From Myoxocephalus aenaeus (lineage: Eukaryota; Chordata; Actinopteri; Perciformes; Cottidae), in assembly GCA_038501785.1 (NCBI GenBank), contig JBAMJR010000170.1:372001-436000 (forward strand): a stretch of 64,000 nucleotides of DNA, read 5' to 3'. Below, piece after piece: positions 1-11,519 of this stretch; positions within the stretch are counted from its first letter, which is position 1, and each line of letters starts with the position of its first letter. Under the pieces are notes generated by a model that had not been told where the DNA came from, ran no database searches, and saw nothing but the letters and a program-made list of their open reading frames with translations. Position numbers and translations under genes: made by a program.

Positions 1-132
1 ACATGGTTGGAATTTGGAAGTTGGCCTCCTTGTCGAGGCGGTAGGCCACCTGCAGGGTCGTGGAGCCGTCCACCTTCCTCACACCTTTCAGAGGGATCAC
101 GTCCAGCTGGAACTGTGTGATCAGATCAAAAC
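1..132 (-). CDS. col9a1: col9a1-type coding exon 3, partial (TSPN domain start)
   Basis: The exon opens after the acceptor ctgtag (rc of 133-138) and is cut by the window edge after 43 full codons. It reads FDLITQFQLDVIPL... then TTLQVAYRLDKEANFQIPTM, the first part of the thrombospondin-N-like fold. There is no stop codon or frameshift. Confidence 0.9.
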
Positions 133-2439
133 CTACAGAGGATAGAATATGTGTTGGAAATCATTTGACTTAGTCGAGGTAATGGCAGTAGTAGCACTTA
201 TTGTTCAAAAGCAACACTATTAGTGTGGCTAGCATTGTACACACCACTATTAGCATTTTGAATTCATGAGTACTAGCAGTACTATGTCGATCCTATACTG
301 TTATAACTTCAAATGCTTTTATTTTTGTGAATAAATACATTTTCAAGTCATCTATCTTTTCTGGTATCAATTGATAATATAGCAATAAAGCAGTCAAAGC
401 AATAAAGCAGTCAAAGCTTTGCCCTGACTTAAGAACAAGGCTAAGAGTCTACTACAGTAACTAAGCATTCCTCACGCCAAACGTATCATTATTTCGGTAA
501 TGTATAAAAAGCTGATGATGAGATTGCAAAATGAGGAAACGCGATGGTAATGAATCACATGTGAAATAATGAACTTTTCTCCAACAATGCGTTACTTCTT
601 CAGACCACAGAGCAGCATGAGCGCAGATGTGTTTGAGACGGGGCCGTGGCGAGCAATTACAATCTTGCTGAGTTCGGATTGTTCCAACTCAAATTCTGTA
701 AAGCTCAAGTGGAACATTTTATTTGCCTCGTGGTGTTTTGAGGCATCGGGTGGCCCACCCTGTTCAACTAATTAAAACGCACCGCCGTCCTTTGGATGGT
801 TTATTTTCTTTCTCATGGATTTTCTAAGCTTTGTGGTTTCACGACAGCTTCAACCCTAACTTTTATTTACCTGGAAGGTCATCTTGTCCATTTCTCATCG
901 GTGGGCAGACGGTATCGCCATCCAATCGGTTGAGGTCTAGTTCTGATTGGAGAAAAGAAAACACAACAACAATCACCTCGTTGTCCTTGTAATCCAGTTC
1001 CAAGCTGAATTTAATGAATGCAATACCTTACCGTTTAATTCAGTTGGCTTTGCCAGGAGACAAACACAAGTGAAAAGTCTTTGACGTCAGAGGGGATTAA
1101 CATCACAATGCACAGCGTGCTGCATTATTAATGCGGGTTTCTCTTACTACTACACTGACAGTATTTCACACATTCACATAAACCAACTTAGTGTTGGGGA
1201 TTTCCAATGCAGACAACCTTTGTGATCCAGATACGTCCCCAGAGATGGAAACATAATGTTGATGAATATGGCAGCGAGTGTTGCCTGACTGTAGCCATAT
1301 GTCATCAGACATATTTGAAAAGGTCAATGTGTCAAGTCAGACACTTTTGTTTATGTGTATGATTTATCAAGATGGAAGTCTCCTTTGCTGGGAACTGAAA
1401 CCCGCAATCCTTCAAACTGGCATTTCATTTGAGCTTTTATCATGAAATCTATATTTTCAGTTGTTTTTTTTTGTTAATCTACAAAATTGAATACTGGCCT
1501 AGTTTTTCTTTGTCAGTAATACACTGTTGTTGATATAAAGGAGTGAATTAAGAAAAGTTCATACCTTTTTAGTACTTTAGCAGATACAAAGACATGTTTT
1601 TAAACAAACACCCCTATTACATACATTGGAAAATCAATTCCTTGGATGTGTCAGAAGAGGGGGCTATCCCTGAGTCCCTGCACTGTGTGTGTGTGTGTGC
1701 GTGTGTGTGTGTGTGTCGGGGGCTCTCAAAAACCCTCCATGAAACGAGGATGGTGACAGCCGGAGGGGCCTCTACCTGAGTCAGCTCATTTACAGAGAGC
1801 AGAGTGAACACAACACATCTGGAAGCCGTTCCCAGATCCCACATAAACTGCTGAGAAATGAGATAAAGTGGTGAGACGGTATTTATAATCCCATCTTTAC
1901 TACCACTAAACACTTATCTGACTGCATGTGGGCCTCAAGTTGTTAAAGTTACTGCCTGCCGCAGCATTACGCTCAGAAAGCAAGTCATTAGTGCAATGAG
2001 CGGGAGATGAACCACAATTAAGATGTCACATGCAGTTACATGTGTGTGTGTGTGTGTGTGTGTGCACCGTAGTAATGAGCACTACACCTACTGTATCTGG
2101 CTCTCAATGTTAGATTTACTGTGTCCCCGAACAATTGCAGAGAACAGACTTGTTGCGATTATCAGAGGGGACATTTAATCTGATTTAATCCTGCCAGCAC
2201 AGTGTGCCTGCTATTTCTGGCCTTTGCTTTGGGAATTCTGATAAAGAGACTGACCTGGCAACAGTCAACATCAGTCGCCGTTATCATTAAACCTGAGTCC
2301 TCTTGGTCTGTGTGTACAGGACAAACGGTTACAGAGGTAGGGCAATGATGGTGCAATGCATTGTGGGTGACTTACGTCCGAATGCAGGCGCGAGGAGGAG
2401 GGACAGCAGAGCCACGCAGACGGGCGAGCAGGCCGACAT
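1..2439 (-). CDS. col9a1: col9a1-type collagen, 5' part (signal peptide, linker, TSPN start)
   Basis: This is the partial 5' end of a fibril-associated collagen gene, spliced on the minus strand from exons 2439..2376, 942..871 and 132..1 and continuing beyond the left edge. The ATG at 2439 opens a hydrophobic signal peptide (about 21 residues, likely cleaved after AFG and before Gln). A short segment with a VCPP motif follows, then NGQDDLPGFDL and the first strands of a TSPN/laminin-G-like domain (TTLQVAYRLDKEANFQIPT). QDDLPGFDLI-QFQ, then TLQVAY and IPT, matches my memory of the NC4 region of COL9A1 far better than COL22A1, COL19A1 or COL16A1. All three junctions have GT/AG sites and agreeing phases (each intron in phase 1). 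Type IX collagen coats cartilage type II fibrils, and NC4 is its globular head. Family assignment is firm; which teleost col9a1 paralogue it is remains inferred. Confidence 0.9.
133..870 (-). other. col9a1-type intron 2
   Basis: This is a 738-bp AT-rich intron. A direct repeat of about 16 bp (agcaataaagcagtcaa) occurs twice in tandem near 379-415. I see no conserved coding potential; the 68-aa reading frame at 569-775 has no recognisable similarity. Confidence 0.6.
871..942 (-). CDS. col9a1: col9a1-type coding exon 2 (Cys-Pro linker, QDDLPG)
   Basis: This 72-bp exon follows the acceptor ...ttctccaatcag and ends at a gtaaat donor. It encodes LDLNRLDGDTVCPPMRNGQDDLPG across its junctions, the segment that leads into the TSPN domain in type IX alpha-1 chains. 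It is in phase 1 at both ends and so keeps the frame with the flanking exons. Confidence 0.88.
943..2375 (-). other. col9a1-type intron 1
   Basis: A 1.43-kb intron with two (TG)n tracts (1684-1716 and 2041-2064). Open frames across the tracts are low-complexity artefacts. No RNA gene or mobile element was recognised. Confidence 0.6.
1684..1716. repeat. (TG)n microsatellite
   Basis: In col9a1-type intron 1, with one GC interruption. Another pure tract lies at 2041-2064. Confidence 0.93.
2376..2439 (-). CDS. col9a1: col9a1-type coding exon 1 (signal peptide)
   Basis: Reading right to left, the ATG at 2439-2437 is followed by 21 codons of a typical secretory leader: a short polar start, then VALLSLLLAPAFG. 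One extra base precedes the donor gtaagt (2375-2370). The final C joins AA of the next exon to give Gln, the probable first mature residue. The start context is weak (T at -3). The 5' UTR probably continues to about 2500-2600, but its edge is not visible. Confidence 0.88.
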
Positions 2440-3334
2440 CGATGGATGCCGCGGCTGCTTTCTGTTCAGGAATGATGGAGGAAATCAGTATTCAGTCAGG
2501 CGTCAAATTCTCTTTGACAGTTCCTTTGTGTCTGAATCGATAAAACACTTCACATGCAGCACTTTGCCGGTGTCCTCCGTGCTCTTCCTGAGCACATAAA
2601 TAGAAAGTAAAAGTTTACACAGCTTCAGCAAATTGTGTTTCGCTTTCCAGTGAAGATAAAACTGTAATGGGGTGAGACAGTAAATACACTTTGGAGGAGT
2701 TTGAGCTGCATCACTGAGCTAATCTGGTCATCTCATATTACTACGCTTACAATATTAAAGCTGCTATGATATATATTTTGTGTTATAACAATGGATGAAA
2801 TCACTTATATGTTGCCTATAGTGATAGACAATCATCACCCGACTGTTGAGTTGTGATAGAATAGTTTGAATTCTTACATACGCTAAAGAATTCATATGCT
2901 ACGATTGTGATTTATTGACTCCGCCCATTCAGTTCTAACTTAACCAATCAGATCATTTCACTATTAAACACTGGAGAAGGTGGACGACAGATGACGGACA
3001 AAGTCCCGCAGGGGGATGTGACACAGAAGTCTCTCAGCGGTGCAAAACGCTGTCCACAGGTTCAGCAGCATCAGCACACTCTCCCCTGAAGCGGTCACAA
3101 CACACACAATAATGTGTGTCCGGAGTTGTGACAGCTTTCCACAGCAATCCTAAATCCATCATCAACATGACGGATGGTGATGTGAGGACACTTTTCCAAA
3201 AAAGCAAAAGGTGGTAGCTCATCAATCCGAGAAACGAATGAGGTCGGGGTGGCGGTACCGAGGGCGTAACCCATCTCCGGTGTGTGAACTCTCTTGCAAA
3301 TGTGTGTGTGTGTTTGCTTGAGGAGTGAGTTTGC

Positions 3335-3341
3335 GTGTGTG

Positions 3342-3373
<32 letters not shown>

Positions 3374-3386
3374 AGAGAGAGAGAGT
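3335..3386. repeat. (TG)n/(GA)n compound microsatellite
   Basis: A TG-rich tract interrupted by TTTG, followed by a short GA run. A weaker TG tract sits just before it at 3301-3313. Confidence 0.9.
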
Positions 3387-3619
3387 GCACTGTCAGAGAA
3401 ATGACTAATGGCCAAAGCAACCCAGGTCTGGGCTCTAACGTTGTGCCCTTCGCGTTAAAGGAGCATCTTCAGAGTCCCAGTGGGATCGGCTGTCGGCCTT
3501 TCACGCGGATCCATCTGCAGTCTAGACAGGTGCAGCTGCACGTCACTGATGAAATGTGACAAGAGGGAAGCTTTCAATGTTTCACCCTTCAAATTCATGA
3601 ACCCGGAGTTATTTAGGAA

Positions 3620-3740
3620 GAGTTTGACGTTTTTTGGGAAACACACTTGTTTGCTTTTTTTTTATAAAAAATTTGATGAGAAGATTGATCGGCCTCAAAT
3701 GTTGAATATAGACGTAGCCGGGAGACAGTTAGCTTAGCGG
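3620..3740 (+). repeat. Fish interspersed repeat, degenerate copy (TTTTGGGAAA ... GTTAGCTTAGC type)
   Basis: The order TTTTTTGGGAAACACACTTGTTTGC, GATGAGAAGATTGAT, then ACAGTTAGCTTAGC resembles a dispersed repeat common in percomorph fish. Related copies in the window lie at 58390-58500 and 49322-49368. An inverted piece (TTATGCTAAGCTAAGCTAACC) lies at 4322-4342. The class of the element is not known to me. Confidence 0.55.
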
Positions 3741-3830
3741 AGCAGAAACGACGGATTGTCGTTTTTTTCTCTCTCAAGCTTTTGTACGTATTAAACCATT
3801 TTGATCTAAGGGTGTTAATTTGTGAGTTTT

Positions 3831-4318
3831 AAAAAGCTAGCTAAATGCTGAGTAAAGAAATATGCCAATCAGTGACAATTGGCATATTTCTTTACTCAGC
3901 ATTTAGCTAGGGTGACCAGACGTCCTCTTTTTCCCGGACATGTCCTCTTTTCGAGACCTAAAAAAAGCGTCCGGCAGGGATTCCAAAAACGTCCGGGATT
4001 TTGCTACGTCCGGGAAAATAGTTATTACCCCCTTACAAGTTTTGGAAATGGTATCTCCCTCACGTTCCACCTTCTTGCGCAAGCTCTGACCGTAGAGAGA
4101 ACTGTCATTGGTCGACCGATCTCAACGTAAATGTAAGTTCACGGCATGCTGCACACTACTGCTACCCCCCCGAACGAAGTGTCCTCTTCCTCCTCCTCCT
4201 CTACCTACCCCGCGGAACGAAGTGTCCTCTTCCTCCTCCTCCTCTACCTACCCCCCGGAACGAAGCGTCCTCTTTTTCACAAACTCAAATCTGGTCACCC
4301 TAATTTAGCTAGCTTTTT
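3831..4318. repeat. Perfect 39-bp-arm palindrome split by a hAT insertion
   Basis: Left arm 3831-3869 is the exact reverse complement of 3878-3908 plus 4311-4318, once the hAT element and one copy of its target duplication (3909-4310) are removed. The loop is the 8 bases at 3870-3877. The arms carry CTAGCTAAATGCTGAGTAAA and its complement. Confidence 0.85.
3909..4302. mobile_element. Non-autonomous hAT-type element (394 bp)
   Basis: The ends are AGGGTGACCAGA (3909-3920) and TCTGGTCACCCT(A) (4290-4302), inverted copies of each other. The element is flanked by a perfect 8-bp target duplication ATTTAGCT (3901-3908 and 4303-4310), the length typical of hAT transposons. Inside are GTCCTCTTTT-rich subterminal motifs and three copies of a CGGAACGAAG(T/C)GTCCTCTT unit near 4171-4273, two of them followed by (TCC)n. 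There is no transposase frame, so it depends on an autonomous partner. Confidence 0.85.
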
Positions 4319-6326
4319 CCTTTATGCTAAGCTAAGCTAACCATCTCCTGGAACCGGTTCCATATATTCTAGACTGCTCTGTGGTGTAAGGTCAGTCTTA
4401 AATATGCTCTTAGATTAGCAAACTTGACAATTTTTTGCAACATTAAAAGAACCCCACCTTCAGACTCACCCTAAGAAAATGAAGGATGAGTGATGACCAG
4501 TGGAAGTGTTGAGAAAGTAAAGAGTTTCAGATAGAAATCTTTAGGTAATGTACAGAAGTGAGGACATCGTTAATCAATTTGGATTGGATGCTGTCCTCGG
4601 CCTGACTGATGATGAGTCAGCAGTGCTTTACAGCCTCTCAGCTCGGCACTGTGGTAAGATTTTACTTGAATGAAGATTTTTTTGTTTTGTTAGACTCTGC
4701 ACAGGATTGTGAAATCACCTCGTAACTGTTAAATTCTTCCAGTAGGCAACTATTTTCTGGAGCCGAGTGGTTTGACTCACTTTGTCTCAGACATGTTTTT
4801 TTTAAGTTTGAAAAAATATATAATTGATCCAGAATTCAAGGCAAATTAAAGTTCTATTTTGTCAGAGCCAAAGTCACCATTTATCTCAGTGATAGCACTT
4901 TCCCCTCATGGGAATCCTAATCATACAATAAGCTCCTCCTATAATGTATAGTCACACACTTGGAAAGGAAAGAGTGGAAAGACTAAATGGAATCATAATC
5001 AACAAAAGCATTGCTTGTGCCTTTAGTATGCGATTAAAAGGCAAATATAGCCACAACCTCGCACAAACAATTGCTTCTTGAGTTGCTTTGCAGGCAAAGA
5101 GATCCTCAGGGGGAACTTTCACTATAAGTAATGACATGAAAACCATTTGAAGACTGAAGGAGTTAGAGATTTGACAGGCTTTAGGCTAAACGCACTGCTA
5201 CTTACATTTGAACTATGAACACAAAATGCTGTCAAACATGCACCAATATGACATTTGCTGTAATTATAAATGTGTGTAGTCTGCATCCTGCCAGATCAAA
5301 AGGTTGTTTTTAAGAGTTTCGGTTTCACACAGTTGTGGTTTATGTGCTGCCAGAGTTGAAAAGTGAAAGAAATCCCCAAATATATTCCAGTAAATATCAG
5401 TCAAAGTCAATTAGGGAAATGACATGTCATCTTCTTCAATAGCTGACATTCATCAACATTCGATGGGCCTTTCCCTTCGCTGCCACCCATGCTGTGATGT
5501 TCCTTTCGGTGCTCCCAGAATCCTGAGAGTGAGCCAGCACTCCTGGCATGGTTTCTGCACTCTCATTTGTCTTAATTACCTCAAAATGGACCGCCGTCGC
5601 GGATGAAGCGATCGACTGTACAATTAAGTTATTTGTTGCAGAAAATGTGCAGACTAAGACTTTGGGCACTATATGTGTGAAAAATGTCTTCCCGGATGAT
5701 GATGCTGTCGGCCTTAACGACATGTAAATTCACTCATTCAAGCTATTTCCCAAGGAACTGAATTAAAACACTGAAAAGACCCTTTTACTTTGCTGAAACG
5801 TTACACAGTAGAGGTTTATATGCTGCATGTGTTTGTGTGTCGGCCAGTTTAAAAGGCAAATTACCATTTTTTTGTAATCTATGCTGAACTACACATCACA
5901 ACTGTGAAAAAAATGAAACTAGTAAATTAGACTATTAGTGAACACCCAGTCTGAAATGTGTCTTCAGTATCATGTAAATTAGAGAAAGACATCAATTCAA
6001 CAGGTGATATTTACCTCTTCAAAGCAGAGCTGGGGAAGGCCATGTTTCACTCCCTTCCTTGACGGGAGACGGTCGGGCTCAGCAACGAGGAGCAGTGGTG
6101 AGATGCAGGAGCAGAAGGAGCCACGGACATGAAATCCCAGTCCTACCTGCGCATGTTAAGGACTGACAGAGAGGATTGGCACAGGGGAAGCTCAAGCATT
6201 TTCTGAGGACACATAAAAATGTCTTCAATGGGTTCCCATTGGCCAGGAGCTCTTCAGGAGGTGGTGACTACAGTTTATTACCAACACTTAAAAAAGATGC
6301 CGAAGCCCACGGGCGTCTATGTGTAA

Positions 6327-6344
6327 CCCCCCCCCCCCCCCCCC
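6327..6344. repeat. Poly-C run (18 bp)
   Basis: A homopolymer C tract in intergenic DNA, prone to sequencing-length error. Confidence 0.9.
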
Positions 6345-9300
6345 TCCCTTTTTCGTTTTAACCTTTATGGTGCCTCCTAATGACACGTATGCCTGTGTGC
6401 GATTCCCTTAATAATTACCATCGGGATCGAGAAGAAGCAGCCAGTGAGTGATGAAATTCACATTTCATAATCGTGTGTGCTCATCAGTGCAGGTGAAAAA
6501 AATGCACGTTAGCCTGCAGTGTTGACATGAGGAAAGCCTTGTTATTAACAGGAGGGCCTGAGGCAGACATGCTGGTTGTATCCTGCGTGTTATGTAATTG
6601 ATTCTATGGTGTTTGATCTGTGATTTTCGCTGCTAGTAGAGCTGAGAGCCCAAAGGGAGCTGCGACAGGCTGGTTTCTTGCAGGAATATCACATTAACTC
6701 AAATCGGAAAATACGCCGTGGCATTCTTCATCGCTATGACTTTATTTAACTTTGACATTTCTTACAGGTACGACTGTCTCATCCCAAAAAGATCCCTCAG
6801 CTCTGATGTATACACAACCATTTCTGATGTGGCAGGAACCAATTTTCCCGTGGGTACGGAACTCTCTGAAGCGAATGTCATTTGGGTTTTGAAAGCATGA
6901 ACGCGCTACAGATTTTTGCAACACCTGCTTTAAAGGAAAGGCCATTGTAATCTGAAAAGAAATAGATAACCACTGCTGTCCAAGAGCATAAAGACCACTT
7001 TGACTAACTTTTATGAGGGTGCATGCCACAACGTAAAACTTAAGTATTTCTCCAACGTCTTTATTCCTAAAACTGTTTTCCTGTGTGCATATCTTGAGTT
7101 ATTGGTTTATTGATGCTGGCAGTTTGGATCAATAACCTCACAGTCACCTGATACTCTGCAATTTACTCCAACCAATAATATATAAAGGTCAAGTATAAAA
7201 CATTTGTTACAGCATCATATTGCATGAATTGATTGTTGTTAGCCCGTCTGAGAGAGCTGTAAGGGAAACATGATACGGTCACTGGGCCTCCTCACAGATC
7301 TGGCGGAGAGATCATGTGTCCAGTCCGGATAATTGAGAGCTCATGCTCTCAATGGAGAGAGCAGGCACAGGCGGTGCGGGCAGAGGGAGAGAGATGTGAT
7401 TATTCATCCACGCAGCAGACCCCATGACTATCACACTGGTGACCTGGAGTCGCATACGCCACGGCCCTCCAGTCAGCAGACTCGAAGCTCGACTCTGTTG
7501 AGGAAATGTAAAAAAAACAAGAGCGTCACGGTCACAAACCCACAATAATCAAGCTGCGGTCCATGTTAGGCTGTGTGGATGAGACACCTTTGCACCTGGT
7601 AAAAGCTTCGCAGTGGCTGTAGATCTATTTTAGAGGTTATACGGAAACGTGTGCAAGCGTCCTTAGCTCTTTATGCTAGCTTTTACAGATCAGGTGACCT
7701 GAAGAATCAGCTGTGAGCTAGCCAGCGAGACATAAAGGTGTAGCAAAGCATACGGTACATTTAAATGGTAAGTAGTCGCGCTGTGTGCGGTATTCTACAT
7801 GTAAGGGGGGCATAACGCAGGCACACGAGTAGCTAACTACACGTACTTATTGGAGGTTGAAAATACTAATTTGGGCTGGAGCCCATAGTTGAATTTGGTT
7901 GTGAGCAAGCAATCCGAGGACTATACTGAGTGTGTGTCAACACACTTTCAAGCATGCTTCTCTTTTAGGTTAGCTAGCTTAACTTTTGCTGAACAGTGGC
8001 AACAAGTCACATTACTGGATAAAGTACATTTGAGAACATACTTATAGGCTGACGCAGCAATATCTTTCTAGATTGCTTAATCTAGATGGCATTAGCCATT
8101 ATAAGCCTCAAACCAGAGCATGTATTGCATTAAGGTCATATATTAAAATAAAATGTGAACTTTTGTATGAGTCACGTCGTGTTTAGCTTAGCTTAGCATC
8201 AACACAGGAGGCAGAAGCATGGATTTATTAGCGTAAGATCTATTCAGTCCAATGAGAATTGCCCACTGAATTGGGTTGACCTTTAGTGACTGTGAGGAAA
8301 GTGTATGATTCATTCAGATATCAAACCATTCAGTGCCCTGCATTGAAGCATCTGCATTCATTTTCAGATTTGTCGCCTCTCTGTATACATTGTTTGTCAT
8401 AGTTAATAAAAATAGCTGAGCTGAGGCTGGTGTGTTTGATCCTATCCTCTTTACGTTACATCAACGAAAGACACTTTTCTGCCAAGTCAAATTAAAAGCA
8501 AAATGCACTATAATCGAGTATAACCACTGTTAACCTATGTGGTCTTCCTTTATTAAACCAGTAATAATACATTGGCCTGTGTACAAATGAGAGTCCTTGC
8601 TGTGTAACCTCTCTAAAATTCCCAAACTATGGTAATCTGGGCTCTGGCAAATGTCGAAAAAGAAAAAGGAGAAAAAAAAAATCGATAGTGCTTCTCTCTT
8701 AATCAAGAGTGCTTGGAGCTTATGGCAAAGCGCCATGAGAGAAAAGCAGCAATTGACTTTTTTTATTTTTTTAAAGAGGAAGGTGAAGCTGGGAACAGAA
8801 GAGGGAAACAGCCATCCTGCACGGGTTCACTTTGGGCATCAGACACACAAAACAACCAAAGACACCGATAGAGAAAAGTAATTTCTTATCGTTAACAACT
8901 GACAAACACACAGTTACCAAAACCAACAGCTTATGCACAGCAGACATTTGTATTCATTTGCAGTTACATAATCCTCCCCTCCCCCTTATCTGACAAGCGA
9001 TTAGTCTGTGAGGAGTTGTTTAACCAGGACAGATGGCATTTTAATTGCAGTACCTGACTGTCAGGAACAAACGAGAGAGTGGCCGTCTATCCTTTGTAAC
9101 TCATATGCTGTTTCTCAGAACAAATGTATGTACCAGTTTCACTCCTTAGATCCTTGAAATGGTAAAAACTCAAATGCATTCTTAGCTCCTAAATTACACA
9201 CTGTGTAAAGTGTTTAAAATGTTCTGTAGCTGTACAGTTGGCACCTATTTTGTGAACATTTACCTTTAAATGTCCGCAAGAAAATGCATGTTTGATTTGA

Positions 9301-9603
9301 TCGATCATTACCATAAAATAAATTGTCACCATGGGCAACGTAACACCAGATTGCACTGCACTTTGGGTAAAGGCCCCTTTTAACTCCATGTGCAAAATGT
9401 ACAACTTCTATACCTGGCCCCAGATTTGCACCTTGGTAAATTGATTAAACACTATACATTTAGGAATATGCAACGAATAAACACGTTATGAGTTCATGAT
9501 CTCAGTCTTAAAACTAGATTTGACGCGGACACCCTTTTCCAGACAGGGAGTCAAGATAAAGCAGGGCCGACATTAAAACAGTGAAGAAAATGCTCAAAAA
9601 TCC

Positions 9604-10039
9604 TGGGAGATGGTGCGAGGAAATAAGGTCCAGGGTCCAAAAAGTTATAATAAAAGAATATTTAATAAAAAGTGATAGACAGACAGCTTATGCTTTCGAT
9701 CAAGCTCTTTTGGTCCACAGCGAACTCCACGGGCACGCAGGTCCGATTCACTCGCTAGTAGCCGGAAAAGAGAACGCTTCTTCTTCATGCAGTTTATTTA
9801 TACTCATGGAGCCTAGAGACCTTCCGATTCGTTAACCTAATTTTCCTCAACACCGTTGAGTACCTTTTACTCGCTCATTGGCCCGCAGCTAAAGTGACGG
9901 AGCCCGTCCACTTCTTCTTCTTCTTCTGACCGGTAAAGTCTCAAAAGTCAATCTTCAGCTCCGCCACCTCAGGCGAACAAGAGAACTACAATTCCTTAAA
10001 GCGGCAGTACATGCAGCATGCAGCATGCGACCTCTAACA
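9604..10039 (-). mobile_element. Possible solo LTR (low confidence)
   Basis: Read on the minus strand this stretch opens TGTTAGAGGTCGCATGC, has a TATA-like GAGTATAAATAAAC (complement of 9792-9805), and ends in an A/T-rich part with TTTATTAAATATT followed by ...TCTCCCA. That is the order expected of an LTR (U3, TATA, R, U5). I could not find a matching target duplication, a primer-binding site or a second LTR, so it may be another repeat or unique DNA. Confidence 0.3.
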
Positions 10040-11249
10040 TTCATTCACACATTAATCATTTCACAGTAAATAAAAGTGACCTTCATATGCATACAATTAC
10101 AAATCCTTCATAATAATATCCCTTATTAATTATCATATTCATGCATTGTAATGTACACATAAACAATTCTTCATTTTACACTGTGCAAAGTCCAAATTTG
10201 ACTAACTAAACTCTAAAAAAAACCTTCAACAGCAATACTCAAGGACTTTATTTCAATAATAGAATAAACGCATGTGCGAAGTGAAAGGTGTCGCTCGTAG
10301 TGACAGCCGACTCCGTAGTTTCCTTCGGCTTTACAGAGCGCTTTAACTTCTTTCAGCCCATTGTTTTGGTGTTACGGCCGCCAACTTTTCTGTTTCGGCT
10401 CAGTCTCTCTGCTCTCACGATCTTTGTTTCTGGGAGCTAGTTTTAGCGAAAAAGCTCAGATAACCCGAGAATACAGACAACCTCATCTGGTCAACGTAAC
10501 TCGCTCTTTAGCTGCTAAACAGTTAAAGAACATTTCAAGGGCCATTTGCCCCCCTCCTCACTTTACGCTCCCGGTCTGAGTTTGCATGGTGGCTGGTGTG
10601 ATCCCATCACATGATGGCTTTAAATTTGTACAAACTAGTTGACACGCAGACGTCTGGAGCCTTTAGGGCCGTTGGAGCGCAGCTACAAGGACGGTTCCCC
10701 ACTTCAAGGCCATTTTGGATTCAAAGTTTCTCTGGTATAGGCCATCGGTTCTAAATTAGTAATGTAGATATTTACAGTTAGTGTAACTTACAACATCAAA
10801 CTTTTCAGATGGAGTTACTGTGGTCAAAACATCACATCGTTGCCAAAGGAATATTATATCAGCTACTACACTTTGAAGCTGGAAACTCAGAAAAAAAAGC
10901 CTGCCTATCAACCCAGTCACTTGACACCCACATGCTTTTTTCTTATTAAATTAATTGTTTGTGTAACACTCATCCTTTGTTTCTCAGCATGTTAATTCCT
11001 GACAGCACGGTTCACTTCAGCTTTTAGGGGGCAGGCTGTGTTGCAGCTCGCCCGCTGGACGCTTACTATAGTGCAGTAGCAGGACACACACACACACAAC
11101 GACTGCCTGCTGACTATTAATATTCCCCCTTATGAAACTACCCTATGCATTGTCTGCAAGGCGCGGACCGGGAGGATAAACACAGACAGATTCCGCGGCA
11201 GATGCTGCCGCACTTTCCCAAATTGAAATCCCCGTCAGACGTAGGGAGG

Positions 11250-11253
11250 GAAT

Positions 11254-11296
<43 letters not shown>

Positions 11297-11463
11297 GGGA
11301 ATACAGGGAGAGAGGGAGGGAGCGGGCGAGAGAGGGAGGGAGCGAGAGGGGGACTGCAGAACATACAGGCTCTGGATGAATAACCATGGCAACAGCAGCA
11401 GCAGCAGCAGAAGCGGCGATATAAACATTGCAAACCGCGCATCCCTCCGCAAACAGCGGATCA
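11250..11463 (+). promoter_or_regulatory. fam135b promoter region with TATA box
   Basis: The block is locally CpG-containing, GA-rich and (CAG)n-containing. It holds GATATAAACA with TATAAA at 11420-11425. An initiator-like TCACTCA sits at 11461-11467 and the first strong splice donor is at 11520. A start site between about 11450 and 11463 would give a non-coding first exon of roughly 60-70 nt. The assignment rests on position, the TATA box and the donor; no transcript data are available to me. Confidence 0.6.
11256..11293. repeat. (GA)n tract upstream of the fam135b first exon
   Basis: About 19 GA units lie in a purine-rich block (11248-11352) immediately upstream of the TATA motif. Such tracts are frequent in vertebrate promoters and can bind GAGA-type factors; a role here is inferred from position only. 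Confidence 0.85.
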
Positions 11464-11519
11464 CTCAGTGAAGGCTGGACCCGAACCCTCTGCGGATATT
11501 ACGCTTCATCACTGCTAAG
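11450..11519 (+). other. fam135b: fam135b non-coding exon 1 (5' end approximate)
   Basis: GC-rich sequence ends in ...CACTGCTAAG followed by the consensus donor gtgagg. Exon 2 begins with 20 nt of 5' UTR after the acceptor at 18437, so an upstream non-coding exon is required, and this is the best candidate. The 5' edge is an estimate from the TATA box at 11420. Additional or alternative untranslated exons cannot be excluded. Confidence 0.55.

Larger units (their letters stand above)
2440..11250. other. Intergenic region between the divergent col9a1-type and fam135b genes
   Basis: About 8.8 kb lies between the collagen start codon and the fam135b promoter, so regulatory DNA of both genes should lie here. 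On the minus strand a weak TATA-like stretch (TATTTATG, near 2596-2603) lies about 160 bp upstream of the collagen ATG. The rest holds microsatellites, a palindrome carrying a hAT insertion (3831-4318), fish repeat fragments, a poly-C run (6327-6344) and an LTR-like stretch (9600-10040). The 60-100 aa frames here show no recognisable domain. Confidence 0.6.

Noticed and set aside
1..132. COL22A1, the collagen I recall beside human FAM135B
   Set aside because: The exon 2-3 sequence QDDLPGFDLI-QFQ ... TLQVAY fits COL9A1; COL22A1 has a von Willebrand A domain before TSPN and a different GFDLMDLFSV start. No such domain exon is present upstream of these exons.
3034..3420. 128-aa and 106-aa minus-strand frames with His-Thr runs
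   Set aside because: Created by the (TG)n tract at 3335-3386; the flanks have no recognisable protein.
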